Below, one piece after another: positions 7,455 to 14,452 of a DNA stretch of 64,000 bases (the stretch's first letter is position 1; the number at the start of each line of letters is the position of its first letter). The translations under genes were made by a program, and so were the position numbers. The DNA is from Bacillota bacterium (GTDB lineage Bacteria; Bacillota; Bacilli; Paenibacillales; Paenibacillaceae): NCBI GenBank assembly GCA_023386495.1, contig JAEWJS010000010.1, forward strand, positions 22,758 to 86,757. Direction: 5' to 3'. A model generated the notes under the pieces. The model worked only from the letters and a program-made list of their open reading frames with translations. It was not told where the DNA came from and did no database searches.

Positions 7455-8986
7455 ATGTTAACAAGGGCGCGCGGCAGCTGCCGCTGCAGACTGTAAGTCT
7501 TGTGCTAGGCTTCATGGTATGGGTCATTCTATCCTCGCTCATGCCTTTCATTAAAGAAGAGATTCAATTGACGCCGGGGCAGCTGACTTGGGTAACGGCG
7601 ATTCCGATCTTGCTCGGCTCGGTGCTGCGCATTCCGATCGGCTATTGGACGAACCGCTTCGGCGCGCGCCAGCTGTTCATGATCAGCTTCGTGCTGCTGC
7701 TCGCTCCCGTCTTTTGGGTCAGCCAAGCGGATTCGTTCTTCGATCTGGTGATCGGCGGCTTGTTCCTCGGCATCGGCGGCGCCGTGTTCTCCGTCGGCGT
7801 CACCTCGCTGCCGAAGTATTACGCGAAGGAACGCCATGGATTCGTCAACGGCATCTACGGCATCGGCAATCTGGGGACGGCGCTCTCGTCGTTCGGTGCG
7901 CCCGTGCTGGCGAGCCAGATCGGCTGGTCCAAGACGGTCTTGGCGTACAGCGTGCTGCTGATCGTGATGGCGGCCTTGAACTTCCTGCTCGGCGACCGCG
8001 AGGAGCCGAAGGTGGCGACATCGCTCGGCAAGCAGATTCGCGACGTGTATAAGAACGAGAAGCTGTGGCTCCTATGCTTGTTCTACTTCATCACGTTCGG
8101 TTCTTTCGTCGCGTTCACGGTCTATTTGCCGAATTTCTTGGTCTCGCACTTCGAATTGGCGAAGGTCGATGCCGGCATGCGCACGGCAGGCTTCATTCTG
8201 CTGGCAACGGCCATGCGTCCTGTCGGCGGATGGCTGGGCGACCGTTTCAACCCGTTCAAGATACTGATGCTCATATTCGGGGGCTTGACGGTCGCGGCCG
8301 TGCTGCTATCCTTCGCGCCGGATATGACCTGGTATACGGTGGGCTGCTTGACCGTGGCTTTATGCGCAGGTACGGGGAACGGGACGATTTTCAAGCTGGT
8401 GCCGCTCTACTTCACGAAGCAAGCCGGCATCGCGAACGGGGTCATCTCGGCGATGGGCGGCCTTGGAGGCTTCTTCCCGCCGCTCATGCTGACGCTGCTC
8501 TTCAGCATCACGGGACACTATGCGATCGGCTTCATGGCCTTGTCGCAGGTTGCGCTCGCGAGCCTGATCCTCGTCGTATGGCTGTTCTACCAAGAGAAGT
8601 TAAGCCTGTCGCAGCGGATCATCGAGCACACGGTGGAAGGCATCATGGTGACCGATCTGACGGGGACGATAATATCGGTCAATGCGTCGTTCACGCGATT
8701 GACCGGTTATTCATCCGCCGAAGCGGTCGGCAAGAAGCCGAGCTTGTTGAAGTCCGGCAGGCAGAGCCGCGAATTCTATGATGCCCTATGGGAGACCATT
8801 AGGGAGCAGGGCTTCTGGCAGGGCGAGATCTGGAACCGCAAGAAGAACGGCGACATCTATCTGGAGTGGCTGACGATCAGCGCCGTGCGCAATGACGCCG
8901 GCGACATCGTGCACTATACCGGCATGTTCAGCGACATTACCGAGCAGCGCAGCGCGCGTGCGGAGACGGAGGAACAAAGTGCCTAG
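7451..8986 (+). CDS. narK: NarK-type nitrate/nitrite MFS transporter fused to a PAS domain (module A)
   Basis: A 511-residue protein. Residues 1-380 are a 12-helix MFS transporter of the NarK/NasA class, with the nitrate-signature-like segment AGTGNGTIFKLVP (about 306-318) and the Arg-containing PIGYWTNRFG loop. Residues about 385-500 form a PAS domain with the usual features: an EGIMVTDLTGTI strand, an NASFTRLTGY helix and a terminal PAC region (IWNRKKNGDIYLEWLTI then FSDITE). No kinase, cyclase or other output domain follows, so the PAS domain probably acts on the transporter itself or on a partner. NarK proteins normally stop after the MFS part. ATGA couples it to the preceding gene. A paralogue with the same fusion is at 16318-17817. 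Confidence 0.88.
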   Translation: MNVNKGARQLPLQTVSLVLGFMVWVILSSLMPFIKEEIQLTPGQLTWVTAIPILLGSVLRIPIGYWTNRFGARQLFMISFVLLLAPVFWVSQADSFFDLVIGGLFLGIGGAVFSVGVTSLPKYYAKERHGFVNGIYGIGNLGTALSSFGAPVLASQIGWSKTVLAYSVLLIVMAALNFLLGDREEPKVATSLGKQIRDVYKNEKLWLLCLFYFITFGSFVAFTVYLPNFLVSHFELAKVDAGMRTAGFILLATAMRPVGGWLGDRFNPFKILMLIFGGLTVAAVLLSFAPDMTWYTVGCLTVALCAGTGNGTIFKLVPLYFTKQAGIANGVISAMGGLGGFFPPLMLTLLFSITGHYAIGFMALSQVALASLILVVWLFYQEKLSLSQRIIEHTVEGIMVTDLTGTIISVNASFTRLTGYSSAEAVGKKPSLLKSGRQSREFYDALWETIREQGFWQGEIWNRKKNGDIYLEWLTISAVRNDAGDIVHYTGMFSDITEQRSARAETEEQSA

Positions 8987-9308
8987 CGAATATGCAATCG
9001 ACCTGGTCTTCATTCGTCCCGATACGGACACGGAAGGCTTCCATTCCGAAATTGAGCAGGAGATGGAACGCATCGTCGGCAAGAGCGGCAAGTGGTACGC
9101 GGAGCGCAAAAAGCAGGACGCGCTCGATGTCTCCGTCGTGCAGTTGAACGGACTGACGGTGCTGGACACCGAAGCAGAAGTCATCGAACAGTTGGAGGGC
9201 CGCATGACATCGCCTTGCTGGGACTGGCTGAGCGGCTACCGTCTGGAGGTCATCCCGAAGGAAGAAGCCGGCTGCTGCGCGATGAAGCGCAAGCAGGGAA
9301 CCGCATGA
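8979..9308 (+). CDS. Uncharacterised small protein after narK-PAS
   Basis: A 109-residue cytoplasmic protein with no recognised family. It has an acidic N-terminal half, a central helix with alternating charges, and CWDW and GCC cysteines near the C-terminus. The GTG start at 8979 follows ACGGAGGA and overlaps the end of the narK-PAS gene by 8 bases. The ATG further upstream in this frame (8892) lies inside narK. The stop overlaps the next start (ATGA), so it is part of the nitrate operon. No function can be inferred beyond the association. Confidence 0.6.
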   Translation: MPSEYAIDLVFIRPDTDTEGFHSEIEQEMERIVGKSGKWYAERKKQDALDVSVVQLNGLTVLDTEAEVIEQLEGRMTSPCWDWLSGYRLEVIPKEEAGCCAMKRKQGTA

Positions 9309-9640
9309 GCCTTCCGATGGGGGAGATGAAAGAGAGGAATGAAATGGACGAGATGGATGCGGTGAACGAGCTGGAGAAGAAGTTGGCTGCATGGCAGGGC
9401 CGATTCATCGAAGTGCGGATTGTCGATCTTGCCGGCGAGGATCCAATCGCGCCGCCGCGGGTCGAGATGCTGCATCATGCCGTCGTGTTGGAGGATGGCG
9501 GGATGCTGCAGTTCTATTTTAACCCGCAGCAGTTCTTGTCGGTTCCGCTGTTCGATGAGGGGCTTACGAGCTGTAGCGACCGGATGCTGCGTTCGGAGGA
9601 TAAGCATGCGAACCTGGTCTATGAAGTGCGATTGATCTGA
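9305..9640 (+). CDS. Uncharacterised small protein, last gene of module A operon
   Basis: A 111-residue soluble protein with no recognised family: a short Met/Glu-rich N-terminus, a helix, then a strand-rich part (WQGRFIEVRIVDL, AVVLEDGGMLQFYF). The start at 9305 overlaps the previous stop by ATGA; an internal ATG at 9344 behind GAGAGG is an alternative and would remove the Met-rich part. It is followed directly by a strong terminator that closes the operon. Confidence 0.55.
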   Translation: MSLPMGEMKERNEMDEMDAVNELEKKLAAWQGRFIEVRIVDLAGEDPIAPPRVEMLHHAVVLEDGGMLQFYFNPQQFLSVPLFDEGLTSCSDRMLRSEDKHANLVYEVRLI

Positions 9641-9644
9641 AGAG

Positions 9645-9680
9645 AAGCTTGCCGAGCGATCCGTTCGGCAAGCTTTTTTA
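9645..9680 (+). terminator. Terminator of the module A operon
   Basis: AAGCTTGCCGA (9645-9655) pairs with TTCGGCAAGCTT (9664-9675), followed by a T-run. Confidence 0.9.
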
Positions 9681-9708
9681 TTCGGATATGCGATAGGCGC
9701 GATCGGTT

Positions 9709-9751
9709 TGTGACCCCCGTCACAAACCCTATTCCCGTTCCGTTCTACAAT
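9709..9751 (+). promoter_or_regulatory. Perfect FNR/CRP-type box and -10
   Basis: TGTGA-CCCCCG-TCACA (9709-9724) is a perfect consensus box; the flanking TT and AA extend the symmetry. TACAAT (9746-9751) is centred 32 bp from the box centre. It drives the DUF2249 gene and probably the membrane-protein gene behind it. Confidence 0.8.
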
Positions 9752-9795
9752 GCGTGTAACGAGAGAAATCCATATTGAATAAGGGAGTGATCGGT

Positions 9796-10344
9796 ATGAG
9801 TGAGCCACGTACGGTGGAATTGGATGTAAGGCCTCATCTGCGCAAGAAGCTGGAGCCGTTCCAGCTCATTATGGATGCGGTGAAAAGCTTGGAGAAGGAC
9901 GACACGTTCGTGCTGCATGCGACGTTCAAGCCGACACCGCTCCTGATGGTCATGAAGGGCAAAGGCTATCGCAACACGGTGCATCAAGTGGCCGAGGACC
10001 ATTGGGTCACGACATTCGTACACAAGAGCCGACCGATGCCGGACGAGTCCGTGGGTGAAGAAGCGGATAAGGAAGCGGCACTCAATACGGCGGACGCCGA
10101 TGGGGATGCGCACGGCAATGGCGAGCCCTCTGTCTTCTTGCTCGACAACCGCGGTATGCAGCCGCCGGCACCGATGATCCGCACGTTGAAGAAGCTTGAG
10201 CAGGCGCAAGCCGGCGATACCGTCATCATTCATAATGACCGGGTACCGATGTTCTTAATCGAAGAGCTGCAGTCGCTCGGTTACGGCTACGAGATCGAAG
10301 AACAGGAAGACGGGTCGGCTAAGGTTGCCATTCAGAAGTCGTAG
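9796..10344 (+). CDS. Tandem DUF2249 domain protein
   Basis: A 182-residue soluble protein with two DUF2249 domains: about 5-80 (ELDVRPHLRKK...LMVMKGKGY) and about 115-180 (FLLDNRGMQPP...FLIEELQSLGY), joined by an acidic Ala/Asp-rich linker. The fold is a small TusA-like domain; the family is common next to denitrification and NO-response genes but its biochemical role is unknown. The start at 9796 follows AAGGGAGTGAT with good spacing; the upstream ATG at 9775 lies before this RBS. It has a perfect FNR-type promoter. A single-domain relative is at 24590-24823. Confidence 0.8.
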   Translation: MSEPRTVELDVRPHLRKKLEPFQLIMDAVKSLEKDDTFVLHATFKPTPLLMVMKGKGYRNTVHQVAEDHWVTTFVHKSRPMPDESVGEEADKEAALNTADADGDAHGNGEPSVFLLDNRGMQPPAPMIRTLKKLEQAQAGDTVIIHNDRVPMFLIEELQSLGYGYEIEEQEDGSAKVAIQKS

Positions 10345-10384
10345 CTCGAAAAGCATTTGACGATAGACGCTTGGAGGTGCTGGG

Positions 10385-11614
10385 ATGTTTCGACTGCCGT
10401 TCGCATTCATTATTACCGGGATGATCAGCTTCGTGCTGTTTCATCTGCTCACGCTGACGAACTTCGCCGGATGGGCAGCCGAAGCCCCGCGAGGTCCGGA
10501 GGGTTGGTTCCATACGCACTTGATCGTCCTTGGCTGGGCGACGATGATCGCGATGGGCGCCGTCTATCAATTGATTAACGTCGTCCTGCAATCCGACTTG
10601 TACAGCACGAAGCTCGGCTTCGTCCACTATGGCTTGTTCACGATCGGCACGACAGGGCTGCTCGCCGGCTTCCGCACAGTGAATACGCAGTGGATCGCGA
10701 TATTCGCGACGATCGCGAGTGCGGGCATTCTGTTATTCGCCGTCAATATCGGCATGACGCTCTGGCGGGCGAGGCAGTGGAATACGATCACGATTAGCAC
10801 GGCCTGCGCGGTCGGCTATTTATGCCTAACCGCAATCAGCGGCATGCTGATGGGCTTGAACTTCCGCTTCGACTTTCTCGGCATGGCCCATGAGCAGCTG
10901 TTCGGCGCCCATATCTGGCTCGGGACGGCCGGCTGGTTCGGCATGCTGATTACGGGATTCAGCTACAAGCTGCTGCCAATGTTCTACCTGTCCCATGATT
11001 ATCCGGAGAAGCTGCAGTTCGGCGTGCTCGCGCTGTGGAACGCTGCCGTCGTACTGGGGGCGACTTCATTCTTGAGCGGCGCGCAGGGGCTGCTAACGGT
11101 TGCGCTTATCGCGATGACGGCAGCGCTCATGCTGTACGTGTTCCATATGGAACAGATCAAGAAGCGCAAGCACAAGAAGACGCCGGGAGCGGGCATCGCT
11201 TGGACCATTTGGTCCGCGCGGACGCTGCTTGTGACAGCTGCCGCAGGCAGCGTGCTGTACGCCATCGATCCGGCTTTCGTCATGCAGGGATCCATGCCGG
11301 TATTGTTGCTATGGATGTATCTGTACGGATGGGTAGCGATCACGATTCTTGGCTATCTGTCCAAGATCGTGCCGTTCCTCTGGTGGACGCATAAGTACGG
11401 TCCGCTCGCCGGCAAGCAGAAGGTGCCGACGATGGGGCAGCTGCTGGCTGAGAAGCCGATTCATTGGGGGCTTGCGGCCGTGATCGTCTGTTTGGTTGGT
11501 GTACTCGTCGGCCTTGGATTGAATGCCGCGGCTGTCACGATGACAGCGGGATCGCTGCTCTCGCTGGCGGCAATCGGGTATATGGCGCAGATCGCTTATG
11601 TTTTTAGGCGATAG
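10385..11614 (+). CDS. Polytopic membrane protein resembling heme-copper oxidase subunit I / NnrS
   Basis: A 409-residue protein with about twelve hydrophobic helices. Several His are placed as in subunit I-like proteins: HTHLIVLGW near 45, AHEQLFGAHIWLG near 165-178 and LSHDYPEK near 205. The HxHL...GW motif also occurs in NO reductases and NnrS-type proteins. It lacks the full CuB/FeB ligand set of an active oxidase. It lies 40 bases behind the DUF2249 gene and probably shares its anaerobic promoter. A role in NO or heme-related processes is an inference from context. A similar-sized protein with the same His pattern is at 30955-32247. Confidence 0.6.
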   Translation: MFRLPFAFIITGMISFVLFHLLTLTNFAGWAAEAPRGPEGWFHTHLIVLGWATMIAMGAVYQLINVVLQSDLYSTKLGFVHYGLFTIGTTGLLAGFRTVNTQWIAIFATIASAGILLFAVNIGMTLWRARQWNTITISTACAVGYLCLTAISGMLMGLNFRFDFLGMAHEQLFGAHIWLGTAGWFGMLITGFSYKLLPMFYLSHDYPEKLQFGVLALWNAAVVLGATSFLSGAQGLLTVALIAMTAALMLYVFHMEQIKKRKHKKTPGAGIAWTIWSARTLLVTAAAGSVLYAIDPAFVMQGSMPVLLLWMYLYGWVAITILGYLSKIVPFLWWTHKYGPLAGKQKVPTMGQLLAEKPIHWGLAAVIVCLVGVLVGLGLNAAAVTMTAGSLLSLAAIGYMAQIAYVFRR

Positions 11615-11688
11615 GATTCAGGAGGTAGTAGCTAGTAGGCAGTAGGCAGGACACAGGAGCAACGACAGCATTACAGGAGGGATTTGCG

Positions 11689-12009
11689 ATGATGGATACG
11701 AATCAGCAAAAGGAAATAATCGACCGTATCATGGCTGCGCTTGGCGAGGTGTACGACCCTGAGCTCGGCGTGAATATCGTCGACCTCGGCTTGGTCTATG
11801 GCGTTCGCTTCGAGGATGGAGCGGCACATGTCTGCATGACGCTTACGACACCGGGCTGCCCGATGCACGACATGATGACCGGTGGCGTAAGAGGGGCACT
11901 CGAAGGCATGCCGGAGATAACCTCGATCGAGGTAGAGGTCGTCTGGGAGCCGCGCTGGAACCCAAGCATGATGACGGACAAGGCCAGGGATGAATTGAAT
12001 TATATGTAA
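11689..12009 (+). CDS. MIP18/DUF59 family metal-sulfur cluster assembly factor
   Basis: A 106-residue single-domain protein of the PaaD/SufT/MIP18 family. The typical start ALGEVYDPELGVNIVDLGLVY and the conserved TLTTPGCPMHD segment with its Cys are visible. These proteins help insert Fe-S clusters into target proteins; the many Fe-S subunits encoded around it give it obvious clients (inference). RBS ACAGGAGGGATTTGCG precedes the ATG; the C-terminus is complete. Confidence 0.85.
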   Translation: MMDTNQQKEIIDRIMAALGEVYDPELGVNIVDLGLVYGVRFEDGAAHVCMTLTTPGCPMHDMMTGGVRGALEGMPEITSIEVEVVWEPRWNPSMMTDKARDELNYM

Positions 12010-12146
12010 TTACTGCAACGAGGACAAAGCATAACCGCTGTAACGGCTGCAGCTTCGTTCCATCTTGGAGCGGAGCTGCTTATATGCGTTATGCGTGAGC
12101 TGGTGCTCGAGCTGGTGCTCACCACTGTTATGCCTTGTCTGTTTCC
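12010..12146. other. Intergenic stretch before the IS-like element
   Basis: No credible gene. It contains a 12-bp direct repeat (GAGCTGGTGCTC twice, about 12100-12123). A minus-strand frame of 97 codons crosses it but looks compositionally random. Confidence 0.4.
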
Positions 12147-12163
12147 CTTCTGACCACTATCCC
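12147..12163 (+). repeat. Left candidate terminal inverted repeat
   Basis: CTTCTGACCACTATCCC, the exact complement of 13465-13481. Confidence 0.5.
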
Positions 12164-12325
12164 ATCGGCTCAGGAAAACCACGAACACTGCTATTCGGGT
12201 CCTAAACGATAAACTTAGATAGGAGAACCCGATAGATAGGAGAACCATAACGACGCTGTCGATGAAGTGAAGTTGAAGATGGAAGATTGGCACGGGACAA
12301 CAGACCTGCCGAATAGCTGTGGTGG

Positions 12326-13312
12326 TCAGGCAAGCATATACGTTGTCTCGCGTGGGTTATGTTCATATTGGCTAAAGGAAAAGGACGTATAGCGGTTTCG
12401 ATTCCTCGCAATATAGTATTCTGGGGGGAACACGCGAGCGTACTTCTTCTTAACGAGTGCGGCATACGTGATTCGAGAGAACTGCACGCAAATCGCTGCA
12501 ATTCGTTCGAAAAGCGGCTTGTGTGTAGTTGCAGCCAGGTTCAGTCGGCAGCAATATTCATCCAAGTACGCGTTCAAATGCTTGCCGCCCAATCCATGAA
12601 ACGTTGCATTGAGCCATCTGCCTGCCTGCGCGCATACCTGTCGAATTAACGGCTGTTTGTTGGTAGAGTAGCTGCTTTTTCGCCCGTGGATGTCGGCTTG
12701 CTGATCAATGAACTGCTGCGCAAAAGCTTCGCGTGCGCGGTTCAGCGGGTAGTTGCCGTCGCAATGCTGATCCTCAACCGTCTTGATCTTCATTTGCAGA
12801 ACTTCGTCATGATCAGACAGCGAAACCGCGGCAATCAATGGGTGCTCCTCGGGATGGCGATAAATGGTCGGATTGTGGGGGCTGCCGTATTTGCCATTGT
12901 TCATTCGTACAGTCCCTGTCAACAGTTGCCGATCTTCGTATTGTCCTAAGGAATGCCTGATCTTATGAAGCATGAGCCATGCCGTCTTATAAGTGACTTG
13001 GATGGTCCGAGCCAACTCAACTGCTGTGGTGCCCTGCGTGAGACGTGCAACGAGATCGATTGCAATGAACCATTTGGCCAGCGGCGTCCGGCTGCCTTCC
13101 ATGATCGTGCCCACGATCAAGGAAGTCTGATGCCGGCAATCCGCACACTCGAATATCGGATGCCTGCGCGTTTGAGTGATGTAGCAACGGCCGTAGCCGC
13201 ATCGTGGACACACGTATCCGTTGGGCCACTTCAACTGGAAAAGCCTATGGACGGCTTGAAGCTCCAACTCGGCGTCCGTTAGTTTGTGTTGCTGTTGTGC
13301 GGTATTAACCAT
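12326..13312 (-). CDS. IS1595-family transposase, probably catalytically degenerate
   Basis: A 328-residue protein with an N-terminal zinc ribbon (CPRCGYGRC...ECADC, about 35-60), the family's TMHRTRTPL-like segment (here TIMEGSRTPLAKWF) and an ISXO2-like domain. The third acidic region is kept (HGLGGKHLNAYLDEYCCRLN). Where active relatives have the first catalytic Asp (a MDDxxFG-like motif), this copy has RMNNGKYG, and the usual TDG-SY motif of the second Asp reads IHGRKSSY. Two of the three DDE residues therefore seem lost, although the frame is intact. The start with ATG at 13312 is normal. Confidence 0.75.
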   Translation of the reverse strand: MVNTAQQQHKLTDAELELQAVHRLFQLKWPNGYVCPRCGYGRCYITQTRRHPIFECADCRHQTSLIVGTIMEGSRTPLAKWFIAIDLVARLTQGTTAVELARTIQVTYKTAWLMLHKIRHSLGQYEDRQLLTGTVRMNNGKYGSPHNPTIYRHPEEHPLIAAVSLSDHDEVLQMKIKTVEDQHCDGNYPLNRAREAFAQQFIDQQADIHGRKSSYSTNKQPLIRQVCAQAGRWLNATFHGLGGKHLNAYLDEYCCRLNLAATTHKPLFERIAAICVQFSRITYAALVKKKYARVFPPEYYIARNRNRYTSFSFSQYEHNPRETTYMLA

Positions 13313-13464
13313 TGGTGCACCACCCTCATCGGAACATTTGTTCTGTATCCATTATAACAAACGTATGTTCCCCTTTCAATTGATATCTGGAAATTATTAA
13401 TTACTTTTTTTATTTAGAGCTTTAAGGGTGAATAGGGGTGGGGGGTACCCAATTCTGAGTAATG

Positions 13465-13481
13465 GGGATAGTGGTCAGAAG
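13465..13481 (-). repeat. Right candidate terminal inverted repeat
   Basis: Exact inverse complement of 12147-12163, about 150 bp upstream of the transposase start. Confidence 0.5.
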
Positions 13482-13647
13482 TTAGGGATGGGGTAGTGGC
13501 AGTCATCCATCCTGATTGGAAGGGATAATGGGCAGAAGGAGAATACGGGGGAGTGTAAGCGTAACGGCCTGCATACGAGGGCAATGCGGCTAAGTTGATT
13601 ACGCAGGGCGGCACTCGGGCATAATGTCGTCTAGAGGTGATGCAGGC
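13482..13647. other. Purine-rich intergenic stretch
   Basis: With 13313-13481 this makes over 300 bases without a gene. The part after the repeat is G/A-rich (runs such as GGGATGGGG and AAGGGATAATGGG). I see no coding potential and no clear promoter apart from the RBS (AGAGGTGAT, 13633-13641) of the next gene. Confidence 0.4.
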
Positions 13648-13875
13648 ATGAACAGCGGACATGACGAGACTGCCGAGCTCGAAGGCGCGGAATTGATCGA
13701 AGTGCTGCAGCAATCGCTGGACAAGGAGAATGATCTGCTGCGGACGTACGTGATGACCGCTGAACGCATCCATGACGATGCGGAGTTGAAGGAGCGGCTG
13801 CATAACTTCGCGGAGGGCAACGCGAAGCGCTCGAAGCAGTTGATCGACGTGATCGCCGGCTTACAAGAGAAATAG
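13648..13875 (+). CDS. Small helical acidic protein of unknown function
   Basis: A 75-residue protein, almost entirely predicted helix, rich in Glu/Asp/Lys; the segment ELIEVLQQSLDKENDLLRTY looks like half of a ferritin- or rubrerythrin-like bundle but is too short to assign. The start at 13648 lies 6 bases behind AGAGGTGAT; the ATG at 13624 has no RBS. It is followed by a terminator, so it is a single-gene unit. Confidence 0.6.
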   Translation: MNSGHDETAELEGAELIEVLQQSLDKENDLLRTYVMTAERIHDDAELKERLHNFAEGNAKRSKQLIDVIAGLQEK

Positions 13876-13888
13876 GTGCGAAACGGAC

Positions 13889-13926
13889 GGACGGTTCAGG
13901 GCTTCCCGCGGACTGTCCTTTTTTTC
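13889..13926 (+). terminator. Terminator
   Basis: GGACGGT (13889-13895) pairs with ACTGTCC (13912-13918, one G-T pair), then seven T. Confidence 0.7.
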
Positions 13927-13955
13927 ATTGCTCAGCTAGGGGGCTTGATGTGCTA

Positions 13956-13990
13956 TCATAGGACTAATGATAACCATAGGAACCCTATGA
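13956..13990 (+). promoter_or_regulatory. Inverted repeats upstream of the arsR-like gene
   Basis: TCATAGG (13956-13962) and CCTATGA (13984-13990) form a perfect inverted repeat, with a further CATAGG at 13975-13980 next to the second arm. This is a likely operator, perhaps for autoregulation by the ArsR-type product. Confidence 0.45.
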
Positions 13991-14009
13991 CAAGCAAGGA
14001 GCAACGTCA

Positions 14010-14351
14010 ATGAATGCCTCGCCGATTCAGAAATTCAAAGCCGATTTCTTCAAAGCGCTCGCCCATCCGATGCGAATTCGCATTCTGGAGGTATTAAGCG
14101 AGGGCGATCGCAACGTTAACGAGCTTCAGACCATTCTCGGCTCCGAGGGCTCGGCTGTATCGCAGCAACTGGCTGTACTGCGCAACAAGAACGTCGTGTA
14201 CGGCATTAAGGACGGGACGAACGTCATCTATTCGCTGCGCGATCCGCTCATTAAGGATTTACTCGTCGTTGCGAAGCAGATCTTCAACAACCATTTGGTC
14301 GACGCGATCTCGATGCTTGAGGACATGCAGAATACGCAGAATACGCCTTGA
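14010..14351 (+). CDS. ArsR family regulator upstream of SulP transporter
   Basis: A 113-residue winged-helix protein: ALAHPMRIRILEVL helix, GSEGSAVSQQLAVLRNKN recognition helix, and the wing YGIKDGTNVIYSL. No Cys and no His cluster, so it is not a typical metal sensor. RBS AAGGAG (13996-14001) is 8 bases from the ATG. Inverted repeats lie in its own promoter and another palindrome lies over the start of the SulP transcript just downstream, so it probably controls both (inference). Its inducer is unknown; relatives of this subclass often sit beside SulP genes. Confidence 0.82.
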   Translation: MNASPIQKFKADFFKALAHPMRIRILEVLSEGDRNVNELQTILGSEGSAVSQQLAVLRNKNVVYGIKDGTNVIYSLRDPLIKDLLVVAKQIFNNHLVDAISMLEDMQNTQNTP

Positions 14352-14370
14352 CCGTATCGGATATTTCCGT

Positions 14371-14399
14371 TTGACAACATGCGTGAACGGGAGTACCAT
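14371..14399 (+). promoter_or_regulatory. Sigma-A promoter of the SulP gene
   Basis: TTGACA (14371-14376), 17-bp spacer, TACCAT (14394-14399). Transcription would begin near 14406, directly at the operator. Confidence 0.75.
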
Positions 14400-14406
14400 A
14401 CCTGTA

Positions 14407-14432
14407 TATTCAAATAATCAGATATATGAATA
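14407..14432 (+). promoter_or_regulatory. ArsR-type operator over the SulP transcription start
   Basis: A 26-bp imperfect palindrome with outer arms TATTCA and TGAATA and an AT-rich centre, located at about +1 to +26. This resembles ArsR/SmtB-family operators and would allow repression by the preceding gene's product. Confidence 0.6.
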
Positions 14433-14452
14433 AACAGAAGAAGGTTGAGAGC

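Larger units (their letters stand above)
12147..13481. mobile_element. Putative IS1595-family insertion element
   Basis: About 1335 bp bounded by a perfect 17-bp inverted repeat: CTTCTGACCACTATCCC at 12147-12163 and its complement at 13465-13481. It encloses a transposase gene on the minus strand with about 160-180 bp on each side. IS1595 elements normally make 8-bp target duplications; none is visible next to these repeats (flanks differ), so the ends are tentative or the copy is old. Inside the left part, GATAGGAGAACC occurs twice near 12220-12245. Its base composition is less GC-rich than the surrounding genes. Confidence 0.5.

Noticed and set aside
12000..12293. 97-codon minus-strand frame ending in CPRCSNYI
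   Set aside because: The zinc-finger-like end is suggestive, but the rest is Ser-rich and irregular, it crosses the left IS end, and it has no RBS.
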